Below, in pieces: positions 15,695 through 24,840 of a stretch of DNA of 64,000 bases (within the stretch, counting starts at the first letter, position 1; each line of letters starts with the position of its first letter). The DNA is from Chryseobacterium formosense. GTDB lineage: Bacteria > Bacteroidota > Bacteroidia > Flavobacteriales > Weeksellaceae. The position numbers and the translations under genes were made by a program. The stretch covers positions 868,001 to 932,000 of the forward strand of contig NZ_FPAP01000002.1 in the NCBI RefSeq assembly GCF_900116415.1, given 5' to 3'. The notes beneath the pieces were generated by a model. The model had not been told where the DNA came from. It saw nothing but the letters and a program-made list of their open reading frames with translations, and searched no databases.

Positions 15695-17824
15695 TTAAAG
15701 GTTTTCCAAAATAAAATCAGTCATTTTCTGATAAAGCTGCGGTCTCGTCTGTCCACCGTAAATTCCGTGGTTTTTATCAGGATAAGCCATAAATTCAAAC
15801 TGTTTTTTGTTCTGAATCAACGCTTCAGAAAATTCCATGGAATTCTGAAAATGTACGTTATCATCGGCAGTTCCGTGAATTAATAAGAATTTCCCTTTTA
15901 ATAAATTCGCATAAGTTGTTGGTGAATTTTCATCATATCCTGCAGGGTTTTCCTGTGGGGTCAACAAAAACCTTTCAGTGTAAACAGAATCATAATATCT
16001 CCAGTTCGTAACCGGTGCAACGGCTATTCCTGTTTTAAAAACATCCGCACCTTTTGTCATTGCTAAACTCGCCATATAACCTCCGAAGCTCCATCCGAAA
16101 ATTCCGATTCTTGTTTTATCAATATATTTTTGATTACCCAACCATTTTGCAGCTGCAATCTGATCTTCAATTTCGTATTTTCCTAAGTTTTTATAAGTAA
16201 CTTTTTTGAATTTCGCTCCTTTAAAGCCCGTTCCACGACCATCTACACAAGCAATAATGTACCCTTTTTGAGCTAACATTTCAAACCAAAGCGCATTTCC
16301 GTTATCCCAGGAATTGGCAACCTGTTGAGAACCCGGTCCTGAATATTGATACATGAATAAAGGGTATTTCTTATTCTGGTCAAAGTTTTTAGGCTTAATA
16401 ATCCATGCATTCATCTGATCTCCTGCTGCATTTGGAATGGTGATAAATTCTTTTACAGAGAAATTGTCTGCCTGTAATTTTTTAAGCTGATCATCGTTGT
16501 TTTGAAGTTCTTTCAGTTGCTTTCCATTACCATCTTTTAAAATATAAGTGTAAGGTTTTGCAGCCGTAGAAGAAGTTTCGATGAAATAATTATAGTTTTT
16601 GCTGAAATTTGCAGAGTTATTTCCGTCTGCATTTGAAATCAGCTGAGATTTTCCGTTTTGAATATTAATTTTTGAAACCACTTTATTAATGCTTCCTTTC
16701 TCTGTGGTCTGAACGAAAATTTCCTGAGATTTCGGATTGTAACCGTAATATTCTGTTACTTCCCAGTTGCCTTTTGTAACCTGTTTTTTCAGCTTTCCGT
16801 CTTTGTCGTACCAGTATAAATGACGAAAACCATCTCTTTCAGAAGCCCAAAGGAAAGAATTGTCTTCCAGAAATTCTAAAGTCACATTATCAGTATCAAT
16901 CCATTTGTCGTCACTCTCCGTGAATAATTTTGTTGCCTGACCTGTTTTTGTATTTACTTTTAAAACATCAGAAGCATTTTGCGTTCTTTGTGAAGTAATT
17001 AAAACAATCTCATCCGGATTTGCCGTTTGGAAAACATTTGGAATGTAATAGTTTTTAAAATTATCCAGATTAACTTTTGATTTTTTACCGTCTGCCAAAT
17101 GATAAATGTACGCTGAAGCTACAGAGTTTTTTTCTCCTGCTTTCGGATATTTGTAGCGCATTTCATTCGGATAAAGCGATTTCCCGTAAATTGGAATGTA
17201 AATTTCCGGAACATCGGTTTCAACCAGTTTTACGAATAAAATATCTGCGGAATTTTTTGTCCATTCATATAATCTTGCATGACCGAATTCTTCTTCATAC
17301 ACCCAGTCTGCCAAACCGTTCAAAACTTTGTTTTTTACCCCGTGCTCCGTAATCTGCGTGATTTTTCCTGAATTTAAATCCTGATAAAACAAATTATTAT
17401 CTACAATGAAAGAAATTTTGGTCGCATCCGGAGAAAATCTTGGTTCCTGAACAGGTTTTCCATCGTTTAAACTTAAATTTTTCCCCGATTTTAAATCTTT
17501 TACATCATAAACACCCAAAAAAGAATGTCTGTAGATCGGCTGACTCTCTTTTAACAAAAGAATCTTCGATTCGTCATCAGAAAATTCATAGCTTTCGAAA
17601 CTTCCGTCAACTAAATTTCCTTCTTTCTGAGAGGTTTTATAAGAATATTTTGCAATACCTGTTGGCTCGATCACAAGATAATTTTCACCGTTTTTCATAG
17701 ACGTAATTCCGGCAATGCCTTTTCCACGGTAGTATCCTGAATATATTTTATCTAAAGTAATTTCCTGCGCAGAGACATTCTGAAATGCCGCAAGAACAGT
17801 TAAAGTAAGTAAGAATTTTTTCAT
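15695..17824 (-). CDS. Dipeptidyl peptidase IV, S9 family serine peptidase
   Basis: The 709-aa exported protein has a signal peptide (MKKFLLTLTVLAAFQNVSAQ), an N-terminal beta-propeller (about residues 40-440) and a C-terminal alpha/beta-hydrolase domain. The catalytic serine is S579 in GWSFGGY; the acid is in HGTADDNVH near 654 and the histidine in NHGIYGG near 686. The DWVYEEEFGH segment near residue 170 is the double-glutamate motif that binds the peptide N-terminus in DPP IV. It cuts X-Pro or X-Ala dipeptides from peptides in the periplasm. The three POT transporters nearby would import the products. It has its own promoter and terminator. Confidence 0.94.
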   Translation of the reverse strand: MKKFLLTLTVLAAFQNVSAQEITLDKIYSGYYRGKGIAGITSMKNGENYLVIEPTGIAKYSYKTSQKEGNLVDGSFESYEFSDDESKILLLKESQPIYRHSFLGVYDVKDLKSGKNLSLNDGKPVQEPRFSPDATKISFIVDNNLFYQDLNSGKITQITEHGVKNKVLNGLADWVYEEEFGHARLYEWTKNSADILFVKLVETDVPEIYIPIYGKSLYPNEMRYKYPKAGEKNSVASAYIYHLADGKKSKVNLDNFKNYYIPNVFQTANPDEIVLITSQRTQNASDVLKVNTKTGQATKLFTESDDKWIDTDNVTLEFLEDNSFLWASERDGFRHLYWYDKDGKLKKQVTKGNWEVTEYYGYNPKSQEIFVQTTEKGSINKVVSKINIQNGKSQLISNADGNNSANFSKNYNYFIETSSTAAKPYTYILKDGNGKQLKELQNNDDQLKKLQADNFSVKEFITIPNAAGDQMNAWIIKPKNFDQNKKYPLFMYQYSGPGSQQVANSWDNGNALWFEMLAQKGYIIACVDGRGTGFKGAKFKKVTYKNLGKYEIEDQIAAAKWLGNQKYIDKTRIGIFGWSFGGYMASLAMTKGADVFKTGIAVAPVTNWRYYDSVYTERFLLTPQENPAGYDENSPTTYANLLKGKFLLIHGTADDNVHFQNSMEFSEALIQNKKQFEFMAYPDKNHGIYGGQTRPQLYQKMTDFILENL

Positions 17825-17843
17825 TTCTAGTTTTAAGGAAACC

Positions 17844-17851
17844 CAAAGATA
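17844..17851 (-). promoter_or_regulatory. Promoter -7 box (TATCTTTG) of the DPP IV gene
   Basis: Perfect TAnnTTTG on the minus strand, 19 nt before the ATG at 17824. Confidence 0.55.
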
Positions 17852-17940
17852 ATAATTTTATTAAACCGAATTTAAAAAGCAATATTGTAAGTGTTTTGGC
17901 AAAAAAATTGAATAGGTTATAGGTAATAAAGAAGATAATT

Positions 17941-18414
17941 ATGGAAACTAAGGAAAACAAAAGAAAACTCAACCGTTATGATCTAGATGATCAGACCGTA
18001 TTTACAGGATTTGCAAATTTTGCAGATGCTGAAAACTATACACAGCATGAAGGTGGTAAACTTGTAGAAGTGGCTTTTAAAGACGGAAACGACAATCCTT
18101 ATATTACAGATGAAGCTGGATTGATTGATAAGAAATTACATTATTATGTAGATGCGGGAGATGAATATAAATTTATTCATTCTACAGATCCAGGATTCAG
18201 AAAATATGCAGACGAGCTGCAAAAGATTAAAGCTAAACTTACCCAATCTCCACCGGATGAAAGATATTTGGCAAATTTTGAGATTGAGAATGCAGAAGAC
18301 CCGATTATTGTTTTGAAAAATGACCAATTCGAATCGGTAACTTCCAGAGAGCGCTCAAAATATTTGAAGCACGCAAAAGTGTATGAAATCGGTGTATCAG
18401 TATCAAAATCTTAA
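17941..18414 (+). CDS. Conserved hypothetical protein (157 aa)
   Basis: No known domain is recognised. The protein is soluble, has no signal peptide or membrane segment and is strongly charged. It opens with a lysine- and glutamate-rich tail, then has a repeated pattern of short acidic loops (DDQTVFTGFANFADAENY, FKDGNDNPYITDEAG). A helical segment (YADELQKIKAKLTQSP) sits in the middle. It is followed after 11 nt by a small basic DUF6496 protein, probably in the same transcript. The start is the first ATG and the frame is intact. Function unknown. Confidence 0.72.
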   Translation: METKENKRKLNRYDLDDQTVFTGFANFADAENYTQHEGGKLVEVAFKDGNDNPYITDEAGLIDKKLHYYVDAGDEYKFIHSTDPGFRKYADELQKIKAKLTQSPPDERYLANFEIENAEDPIIVLKNDQFESVTSRERSKYLKHAKVYEIGVSVSKS

Positions 18415-18425
18415 TATTTAAAATC

Positions 18426-18617
18426 ATGAGCAAGACAAAATACTCAGAAAAAGCTCAGAAAAAAGTTGGGAAAGTGATGAAGGAATTTAAAGAAGGTAAA
18501 TTAAAATCTTCTTCCGGTGACAAAGTTACAAACAAAAAACAAGCAGTTGCCATCGGTATTTCTGAAGCAAAAGAAGCCGGACTGAAAGTTCCCAAACAGA
18601 AAAAGAAAAAAGATTAA
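18426..18617 (+). CDS. Small basic DUF6496-family protein
   Basis: The 63-aa protein is lysine-rich throughout. It shows the DUF6496 pattern: Y-S-E-K-A-Q-K-K-V-x-K-V-M-K-E-F-K-E-G-K-L-K-S, then a KKQAVAIGISEAKEAG segment and a lysine tail (VPKQKKKKD). Members are small, abundant-looking bacterial proteins of unproven role; the charge suggests nucleic-acid contact, which is inference. It follows the 157-aa gene by 11 nt and is closed by a strong terminator, so the two make a short operon. Confidence 0.8.
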   Translation: MSKTKYSEKAQKKVGKVMKEFKEGKLKSSSGDKVTNKKQAVAIGISEAKEAGLKVPKQKKKKD

Positions 18618-18625
18618 TTCAATAA

Positions 18626-18658
18626 AAAATCAGCCTGAAATTTTCAGGCTGATTTTTA
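18626..18658. terminator. Bidirectional terminator between the DUF6496 gene and the phosphorylase gene
   Basis: A long stem, AAAATCAGCCTGAAA with TTTCAGGCTGATTTT, and T-rich flanks on both strands. It serves two converging genes. Confidence 0.85.
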
Positions 18659-18691
18659 TTTTGTAGAACTGTGAAATGTTAACCAAAAATA

Positions 18692-20356
18692 TTACACCTT
18701 ATGATTATACAAAAGATTGTAATACTCATCTGCCATTCGGTCACTATTGAAATTTTCTTTCACATCTTTCATCGAATTATGCTGAATTTTTCTCCATTTG
18801 TCATGTTGGTCATAATAGGTAGGAAGAATTTCATTTTCTAAAATTTCATATAATTTATTTAAATCATAATTATCCTGCTCGTAAATACTCATGTTCAAAT
18901 AGTCTGCTTTTGGAACAACGAAAGAGTTTTCTCCAGGTTTTGCAAACTCAGGAATCCAGCCGTCATCAGTAGAGAGGTTTATAGAACCGTTCATTGCTGC
19001 AGTCATTCCTGAAGTTCCTGAAGCTTCTCTAGGAACTCTCGGATTATTCAGCCATAAATCTGAACCTTGCTTCAAAGATTTACTTAAAGAAAGTTCATAA
19101 CCTGTAAGAACCGCCATGTTTTTGTGGTTTTTGCTTTCTTCCACCAAAACATTAAACATAGAAATTGAAGAATAATCCATCGGATAAGGTTTTCCGGCCC
19201 AAATAATCTGTACAGGATATTTCGGATTGTTCAGTAGCTTTCTGAATCTTTCTTTATCATGCAAAAGCAAATCTGCCCTTTTGTAACCTGCAAATCTTCT
19301 TGCCCAAACGATTGTGAAAACATTCGGATCGAATAAATTTCCGGTCTGGTCGGCTACAATCCTGAATAATCTTTTCTTTAAAATTTTCTTTCGGTAATCG
19401 AAAAGCGTATCGTTGTTTTCATCTTTAGCAATATAAAGTTCTTTATCACCCCAATATTTAAATTCCTGAGCGTTGGTAATCGATTTTATTTCGCAGATTC
19501 CGGGATATTTGCTCCACATAGCTCTCGAAACTTCACCGTGAAGTTTAGAAACTCCGTTGGCCACTCTGGCCATTTTCAGTGCACACAGCGAGTGATTAAA
19601 TAAATCACCATCTGAGCCTTCGATTTTTTTTGCCTCTTCCATGCTTAAGCCTGAAAAATAAGACATATCGTAGCATAATCTTAGATTGTGCTTCTCGTTT
19701 CCTGCTTCTTCGGGAGTATGGGTTGTGAAGACCAGTTTTTCTTTTACTTTTTGAATGTCTCCGTTGTATTTTTTTAATAAATGAAATGCAGCGGGAAGTC
19801 CGTGAGCTTCGTTTAGATGATAAACATCTCTTTCGAGATTCATTTCATCTAAAAGTTTTGCACCACCTTTTCCAAGCAAAATATATTGGGCAAGTTTTGT
19901 GGATTCGTTGGCGTCATACAATCTGTGACAAATGGTTTTTGAGACATGATCGTTTTCCGGAACATCCGTTGAAAGTAAAAACATCGGAGCGGTATTGAAG
20001 ATCTCCGGATCAAGATACCATACTTTTACCCAAACCGGCGCACTGTGAATCTCAATCTGAAACTTTATACCTGTATCTTCAAGAAAACTGTACATTTTCT
20101 TTGTCCAGGTTGGCTGTAAAGTCTGGTCATGATTTCTCGCCTGATCATAATATCCGAATTTCCATAGAATTCCGATTCCGATAAGATCCTGATTAAGGTT
20201 GTACGCGCTTCTCATATGAGAACCTGCTAAAAATCCCAATCCTCCTGAATATATTTTCAAAACCTGCTCAATGGCAAATTCCATTGAAAAATAAGCGACT
20301 CTTTTTGAGTATTTTGGGTTGATGCTGAACGGCATCTGAAAATTTCTGAAATCCAT
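18692..20356 (-). CDS. glgP: Alpha-glucan (glycogen) phosphorylase family protein, PLP lysine replaced
   Basis: The 554-aa protein belongs to the short GT35 alpha-glucan phosphorylases. Family segments are YFSMEFAIEQVLKIYSGGLG, FLAGSHMRSAYNLN, YHLNEAHGLPAAFHLL, VFTTHTPEEAGNEKH, WARRFAGYKRADLLL and EASGTSGMTAAMNGS. These enzymes release glucose-1-phosphate from glycogen with phosphate and pyridoxal phosphate (PLP). In the last motif family enzymes have the PLP-binding lysine (GTSGMK or GTGNMK), but here residue 452 is threonine (codon 19001-19003, ACT on the minus strand). Catalysis by the usual route is therefore in doubt. It converges on the DUF6496 gene and shares its terminator. Confidence 0.86.
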   Translation of the reverse strand: MDFRNFQMPFSINPKYSKRVAYFSMEFAIEQVLKIYSGGLGFLAGSHMRSAYNLNQDLIGIGILWKFGYYDQARNHDQTLQPTWTKKMYSFLEDTGIKFQIEIHSAPVWVKVWYLDPEIFNTAPMFLLSTDVPENDHVSKTICHRLYDANESTKLAQYILLGKGGAKLLDEMNLERDVYHLNEAHGLPAAFHLLKKYNGDIQKVKEKLVFTTHTPEEAGNEKHNLRLCYDMSYFSGLSMEEAKKIEGSDGDLFNHSLCALKMARVANGVSKLHGEVSRAMWSKYPGICEIKSITNAQEFKYWGDKELYIAKDENNDTLFDYRKKILKKRLFRIVADQTGNLFDPNVFTIVWARRFAGYKRADLLLHDKERFRKLLNNPKYPVQIIWAGKPYPMDYSSISMFNVLVEESKNHKNMAVLTGYELSLSKSLKQGSDLWLNNPRVPREASGTSGMTAAMNGSINLSTDDGWIPEFAKPGENSFVVPKADYLNMSIYEQDNYDLNKLYEILENEILPTYYDQHDKWRKIQHNSMKDVKENFNSDRMADEYYNLLYNHKV

Positions 20357-20682
20357 TAAATGTGTATTTTGTTAAATATAATTTGATTGATTAATGTGAT
20401 GGTGAAAACAGTATTGGAAAAACTGTGCCTAAAATTTAAAATTGTAGTTTTTATCAAGATCTATTTCTTTTATTTTGTACTCATTTTTACTTTTTAGTAA
20501 GATAGTTTATTCAAAGATAAAAATTCGGATGAAGAATTAAATATTAAATGAAATTTAAATTTTCTGATTTTTCATAAACGTATTCTATAATTTCATATAT
20601 TTAATTCATAAATTTTTGATAATCAAAAGTTTTGGGCTAACCGTGAAAACCATGTGTTGTTATTAATTTTAAAAAAGACCAC
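20357..20682. other. Intergenic region, 326 nt
   Basis: Divergent spacer between the phosphorylase-like gene and the 265-aa gene. It is very AT-rich, with no open frame of note and no strong hairpin. TATATTTA at 20596-20603 is one base from a -7 box and might serve the downstream gene. No clear promoter was found for the phosphorylase gene. Confidence 0.5.
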
Positions 20683-21480
20683 ATGAAAAAGGCGTTTTCG
20701 GATGAAGATTTAATTAAAAATCTCAGCTTATATTATCTCAACCGGCATTTGAAAAAAAAGCCGATGGAAAAGTATCATCGTAAAATTGATGAATCTAAAC
20801 TTCACGACCGCGAAAAATACAAGAAAAAAGCAGAGATTTTACTGCTCAATTCTTTTATGCATCATTTTCCCGATGTAACTTTTGAAAATTTCACCTGTGA
20901 AAGCCCTGATTTTATTGCAAAATTTAATGATAAAAAAATAGGAATCGAGCTAACGGAAGTGATCAATCATCTTGAAATGAAAAAGGTTGAAAGCTGCTTA
21001 AACAAGATTTTCCGTCAGGCTGAAATATTATTGGAACAAGAAGACACTACGAAATATCGTGGTGTTTATTTTTTAGAATTTCACACAAACATTAAGTTTG
21101 ATTCGCTCGAAGGTCAACAGGAAATTGTTCTTAATATTTATAAAAGCATTAAAAGAGGAAAGCCTTTAGGCTGTGTAAAATCGCTTCGAAAGTCTTTCCA
21201 TCGCAGAAATGTTTTTATTACCTATGAGTATAACATGAATCTTTTTGATGAACTGTGCTCTGAAAAGATTTTAGAATTAATCGAAAAAAAGAATGAGAAG
21301 TTTCCTTATTATGATACTTCGGTAGATGAATGCTGGCTGATTATTGTTTCAGATATGAATTCGATTGCATCACGATATACTTTCATTCAGGACAAGGAAC
21401 ATCTAAACGAAGTAAAAAGCCCGTTTCATAAGATTTTCCACCTTGAAAACCTTTGTGGGAATATTACGAGTATCAAGTGA
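20683..21480 (+). CDS. Hypothetical protein with a PD-(D/E)XK-like segment
   Basis: A 265-aa soluble, lysine-rich protein. The segment SPDFIAKFNDKKIGIELTEV (about residues 68-87) follows the nuclease-fold pattern of P-D, a short turn, then hydrophobic-E-hydrophobic-T on the next strand, as in many restriction-like proteins. The final catalytic lysine of a canonical E-x-K is not present (E-L-T). The N-terminal LLLNSFMHHFPDV helix would be the preceding helix of that fold. The C-terminal half (DECWLIIVSDMN) shows a further strand. The nuclease assignment is inference. It stands alone, between its own upstream spacer and a T9SS adhesin with its own promoter. Confidence 0.6.
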   Translation: MKKAFSDEDLIKNLSLYYLNRHLKKKPMEKYHRKIDESKLHDREKYKKKAEILLLNSFMHHFPDVTFENFTCESPDFIAKFNDKKIGIELTEVINHLEMKKVESCLNKIFRQAEILLEQEDTTKYRGVYFLEFHTNIKFDSLEGQQEIVLNIYKSIKRGKPLGCVKSLRKSFHRRNVFITYEYNMNLFDELCSEKILELIEKKNEKFPYYDTSVDECWLIIVSDMNSIASRYTFIQDKEHLNEVKSPFHKIFHLENLCGNITSIK

Positions 21481-21551
21481 TTTTTGTGTTTTAATGCATA
21501 AAATTCAATCGATTAATATTTTTTTTATTAAATATTTTGTTTTTGTCAATA

Positions 21552-21584
21552 TTTGGTGATTTTAATTAAATTTTATTATATTTG
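21552..21584 (+). promoter_or_regulatory. Promoter of the T9SS type B adhesin (TTTG / TATATTTG)
   Basis: TTTG at 21552-21555 and TATATTTG at 21577-21584, 21 nt apart, with the ATG 31 nt further on. This is one of the cleanest promoters in the window. Confidence 0.75.
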
Positions 21585-21615
21585 ATTCACTTTTAACCTT
21601 ATAACCAAATTAGAC

Positions 21616-23715
21616 ATGAAAAAAACTCTACTTTTTATTCTATTTTGTATTTCTCAGACTTTTTATTCGCAGGCAGATTGCTCTACCGCTTTAGCAGTTT
21701 GTGGTAACTCGAATATTACATACAGCCCTACAGGAATAGGCTTGGTCAATGAGACTTTAGGCGATTGTCTCAGTACCGGAGAGCACAATTCTATCTGGTA
21801 TAAACTTACCATTGCAACCAGCGGAACTCTTACTTTCAATTTGGTTCCAAATGATCCCGATGCAGATTATGACTGGGCGGTTTACGGCCCGAATGTTACG
21901 TGTGGCGCCTTAGGTTTCCCGATCCGATGTAATGCGGCAACGGTTTTATTCGGAGCTGGTGCATCAACAGGATTAAACATGACAAGTACCATAACAAGTG
22001 CGGCGGGAGGATCTCTTACTCCATATTGTAAATATTTGGATGTTGTGGCCGGACAGACTTATTATCTGTATATAGATAATTGGGTTGGTGCAGGAAGCTC
22101 AACAACGGCTCCTTTTTCCTTAACCTGGGGCGGAACGGCAACCTTGGCTTCTCCGTTTACAGATCCTGCGCTACAGCCGAATCCGTTTGTTCCACCGGGA
22201 GTTGCCGGAGCTAATCCTGGCGACCCTCGTGAAATTCTTATTTGTTCAAGCCCGGCTTTGTTTGATTTTACTTCGCTTTCAGCAGGTATTCTAAACAGCA
22301 ACCCAAATTTTACGATTTCGTACCACACTTCACAAAATGATGCGCTTTCAGGAGCAAGCCCGATTACAACGCCTATCATTGTAAATACGACAACTACTTA
22401 CTATTACAGTATTCATTATAGCGATCCTACAAACCCGAACAGTGCGCTCAATTCTTGCAGGCAGATTGGTGCATTTAAGTTTAAATTAGGAAATATTACG
22501 GCAAATGATACTACAATTTATGCGTGTAATAATAATAAAAGCGGGCAGGCTACATTTAATTTAACTCTTGCTAATGTTTTCAGCGGACCAAATGTGACTA
22601 TAACATATTATCCTACCTTGGCTGCATTAAACGCAGGAACCGGACAAATTTCTAATCCAATCATCCATTTGTCGGCGGAAGGAACGGTGTATGCTGATGT
22701 GAAAACAAACGATGGATGTTCTGATTATGCTGTTATAACACTGAAGTTTTATCCGGAAGTAATCGTGAATGATGCTAAAATCAGAGCCTGTACCTATGAT
22801 GTTAAGCTAAAAACAGCCTCTTTTGATCTTAATATAGCTTCTGTGACAGGTCAGTCTGGTGTTACCAAGAAATTTTATCCTTCTCTTACAGATGCTACGA
22901 ATGGTACAAACGAAATAATACCTTCGAACAATTTTATTTCCCCAAATGCTGTAGTCTATGTAAAAGTAATTGATGAAAAAGGTTGTTACGGAATTGCCAA
23001 GATTACCTTAGAAGTAATTCCTCCGGTATATTCTTCTGTGCTGAAAGACAAAACAATTTGTATGGAAGACAGAACAACGCTTGATGCAGGAGCCGGATTT
23101 GACGGCTACGAATGGAGTACAGGTGCAACAACACAAACCATTACTGATGTTGGTGTCGGAAGCTATTGGGTAGAGCTGAAAACGGGCGACTGTATTGTTC
23201 TTCAGCCTGTAAATGTATATTCTTCCGAACAGCCGGTTATTACAAGTGTTGATATTTCTAACACTACGGTTACAGTAAATGTAAATGGCGGAACAGCTCC
23301 GTATCAATATTCTATGGATAATATTGCTTGGCAGGATTCTAATGTGTTTGCGAATATTAAAAGAGGTGATCACAAAATTTATGTAAAAGACGCTTATGAT
23401 TGTGAGCCTATCGAAATCGGAATTGTTGTTCCCAATCTCGTGAATGTAATCACACCAAACGGAGACGGCATAAATGACATCATCGATTATTCTGCTTTGG
23501 CAAATAAAAGAAATTTAATATTCAATGTGTTCGACCGATACGGAAATAAAATTTTCCAGGCAGATAAAATGAATAATTATAAATGGGACGGAACGACAGG
23601 AAACAAAAAAGTTCCTACCGGAAATTACTGGTATTCTGTATCCTGGAATGAAAATGATAAAAAAGGTACTCCAATTAAATATACCGGTTGGGTATTAGTG
23701 AAAAATAGAGAATAA
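21616..23715 (+). CDS. T9SS type B sorting-domain surface protein
   Basis: The 699-aa protein has a signal peptide (MKKTLLFILFCISQTFYSQA) and a cysteine-containing N-terminal beta domain (about residues 20-185) with the SIWYKLTIATSGTLTFNL and YLYIDNW pattern of bacterial lectin-like or PPC-like domains. Repeated Ig-like units follow (for example TIYACNNNKSGQATFNLT, KIRACTYDVKLKTASFDL and TICMEDRTTLDAGAGFDGYEW). The C-terminus (VITPNGDGINDIIDYS, then FDRYGNKIFQ, YKWDGT and VPTGNYWYSV) is the type B (gliding_CTERM/CHU_C) sorting domain that sends cargo through the T9SS encoded at 35-40 kb. Likely an adhesin or surface matrix protein; ligand unknown. Own promoter and terminator. Confidence 0.9.
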   Translation: MKKTLLFILFCISQTFYSQADCSTALAVCGNSNITYSPTGIGLVNETLGDCLSTGEHNSIWYKLTIATSGTLTFNLVPNDPDADYDWAVYGPNVTCGALGFPIRCNAATVLFGAGASTGLNMTSTITSAAGGSLTPYCKYLDVVAGQTYYLYIDNWVGAGSSTTAPFSLTWGGTATLASPFTDPALQPNPFVPPGVAGANPGDPREILICSSPALFDFTSLSAGILNSNPNFTISYHTSQNDALSGASPITTPIIVNTTTTYYYSIHYSDPTNPNSALNSCRQIGAFKFKLGNITANDTTIYACNNNKSGQATFNLTLANVFSGPNVTITYYPTLAALNAGTGQISNPIIHLSAEGTVYADVKTNDGCSDYAVITLKFYPEVIVNDAKIRACTYDVKLKTASFDLNIASVTGQSGVTKKFYPSLTDATNGTNEIIPSNNFISPNAVVYVKVIDEKGCYGIAKITLEVIPPVYSSVLKDKTICMEDRTTLDAGAGFDGYEWSTGATTQTITDVGVGSYWVELKTGDCIVLQPVNVYSSEQPVITSVDISNTTVTVNVNGGTAPYQYSMDNIAWQDSNVFANIKRGDHKIYVKDAYDCEPIEIGIVVPNLVNVITPNGDGINDIIDYSALANKRNLIFNVFDRYGNKIFQADKMNNYKWDGTTGNKKVPTGNYWYSVSWNENDKKGTPIKYTGWVLVKNRE

Positions 23716-23735
23716 TTAACGATTATTTATAAAAA

Positions 23736-23765
23736 CAAAATCCATCTCCCAAAAGATGGATTTTG
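23736..23765. terminator. Terminator after the adhesin gene
   Basis: A 12-bp stem (CAAAATCCATCT / AGATGGATTTTG) with a 6-nt loop and a T-rich tail. The following minus-strand gene ends at 23766, so it can serve both. Confidence 0.75.
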
Positions 23766-24125
23766 TTATTTAAAAACTTTTGTATCTTTAAAGTAATCAG
23801 AGAGATAAACTATTTTTCCGCATTCCGAAAACTGTACGACGGTGCAGATTTCGTTCTTATACATTCCCTTTCCTGTCATATTTCCAATGGATGATGTCTG
23901 GTAAAAATATTTGTTGTTTCCCAAATGAAAAATCTCGGCAACATTCCATTGTATTTTTTCATAGCGTCTGAAAATTGCTCGAAATAATGCCAAGATTCTG
24001 CTTTTTCCGGAAATTTCTTTTGCAGGCGGGATCCATATCACAGTTTCATCTGTAAACCATTTTTCAAGCTTCTCAATATTTAAGGAATTTAAATCCTGCA
24101 TAAAATGGCTGATCTTACAATTCAT
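23766..24125 (-). CDS. SnoaL/NTF2-like protein
   Basis: The 119-aa protein has the order of elements of the NTF2/SnoaL cone fold: an N-terminal helix with LEKWFTDETVIWIPP, the ISGKSRILALFRAIFRRYEKI helix, and three strands at the end (WNVAEIFHLGNNKYFYQTS, EICTVVQFSECGKIVYLSDYF). Such proteins are small isomerases, hydrolases or binding proteins; the sequence does not tell which. The start at 24125 is the first ATG; the spacer to the divergent DinB-like gene is 58 nt. Confidence 0.7.
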   Translation of the reverse strand: MNCKISHFMQDLNSLNIEKLEKWFTDETVIWIPPAKEISGKSRILALFRAIFRRYEKIQWNVAEIFHLGNNKYFYQTSSIGNMTGKGMYKNEICTVVQFSECGKIVYLSDYFKDTKVFK

Positions 24126-24183
24126 AGGCTGTAATTTACTTTTATATACGCAAAAAAAGCTAACTTGGTTTTAAAATTATTAT

Positions 24184-24774
24184 ATGACTGAATTATTCAT
24201 AAAACGTTTTGAGTATTACAAAATGCTTGGTGACAAATCATTTGGGCAGCTTTCGGATGAGCAGATTTTCTGGCAGTTTAATGAAGAAAGCAATTCGATT
24301 GCAATTATTGTAAAACATATTGCAGGAAATATGCTGTCGAGATGGACGAACTTTCTGGCTGAAGACGGAGAAAAATCTTGGCGAAACCGGGATGAAGAAT
24401 TTATCAATACTTTTAAAACAAAAGATGAGGTTTTAGCCTATTGGGAAAAAGGCTGGAAATGCCTCTTTGATGCTTTAAAGCAAATTACTAATGAAAATTT
24501 ACACTCAACCATTTATATCAGAAACGAGCCGCATTCGGTAATCGATGCGGTTTTCCGTCAGTTGGCGCATTATCCTTATCATATCGGTCAGATTGTTTTT
24601 ATTGCTAAAATGCTTAGAAATGAAGACTGGAAAACACTTTCCATAGCAAGAAATAAGTCAGATGAATTTAATTCAGATATGAAAACTCAATTTTCTGAGA
24701 ATAATTCGGGTTTGAATTCTTCTCCGGTTTGCTATCAAAACAGCCCGGAAATTCGTGATGAATACAAACAATAG
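24184..24774 (+). CDS. DinB-like protein, DUF1572 family
   Basis: The 196-aa protein has the four-helix DinB/YfiT fold, with three metal-ligand histidines in their usual places: KHIAGNMLSRW near residue 48, and two in LAHYPYHIGQIVFIAKM near 130. DinB-like proteins bind a divalent metal; some are thiol-dependent S-transferases, but no substrate can be given. The last 50 residues (SDEFNSDMKTQFSENNS onward) are polar and probably disordered. It is separated from mtaB by 66 nt that hold the mtaB promoter. Confidence 0.82.
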   Translation: MTELFIKRFEYYKMLGDKSFGQLSDEQIFWQFNEESNSIAIIVKHIAGNMLSRWTNFLAEDGEKSWRNRDEEFINTFKTKDEVLAYWEKGWKCLFDALKQITNENLHSTIYIRNEPHSVIDAVFRQLAHYPYHIGQIVFIAKMLRNEDWKTLSIARNKSDEFNSDMKTQFSENNSGLNSSPVCYQNSPEIRDEYKQ

Positions 24775-24806
24775 ATTCAATCGATTTAGAATTCATATTA
24801 AATTGA

Positions 24807-24814
24807 TTATCTTT
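24807..24814 (+). promoter_or_regulatory. Promoter -7 box (TATCTTTG) of mtaB
   Basis: Perfect TAnnTTTG 26 nt before the mtaB ATG. Confidence 0.55.
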
Positions 24815-24840
24815 GCACCCACAAAATTCAGTATCAATAA

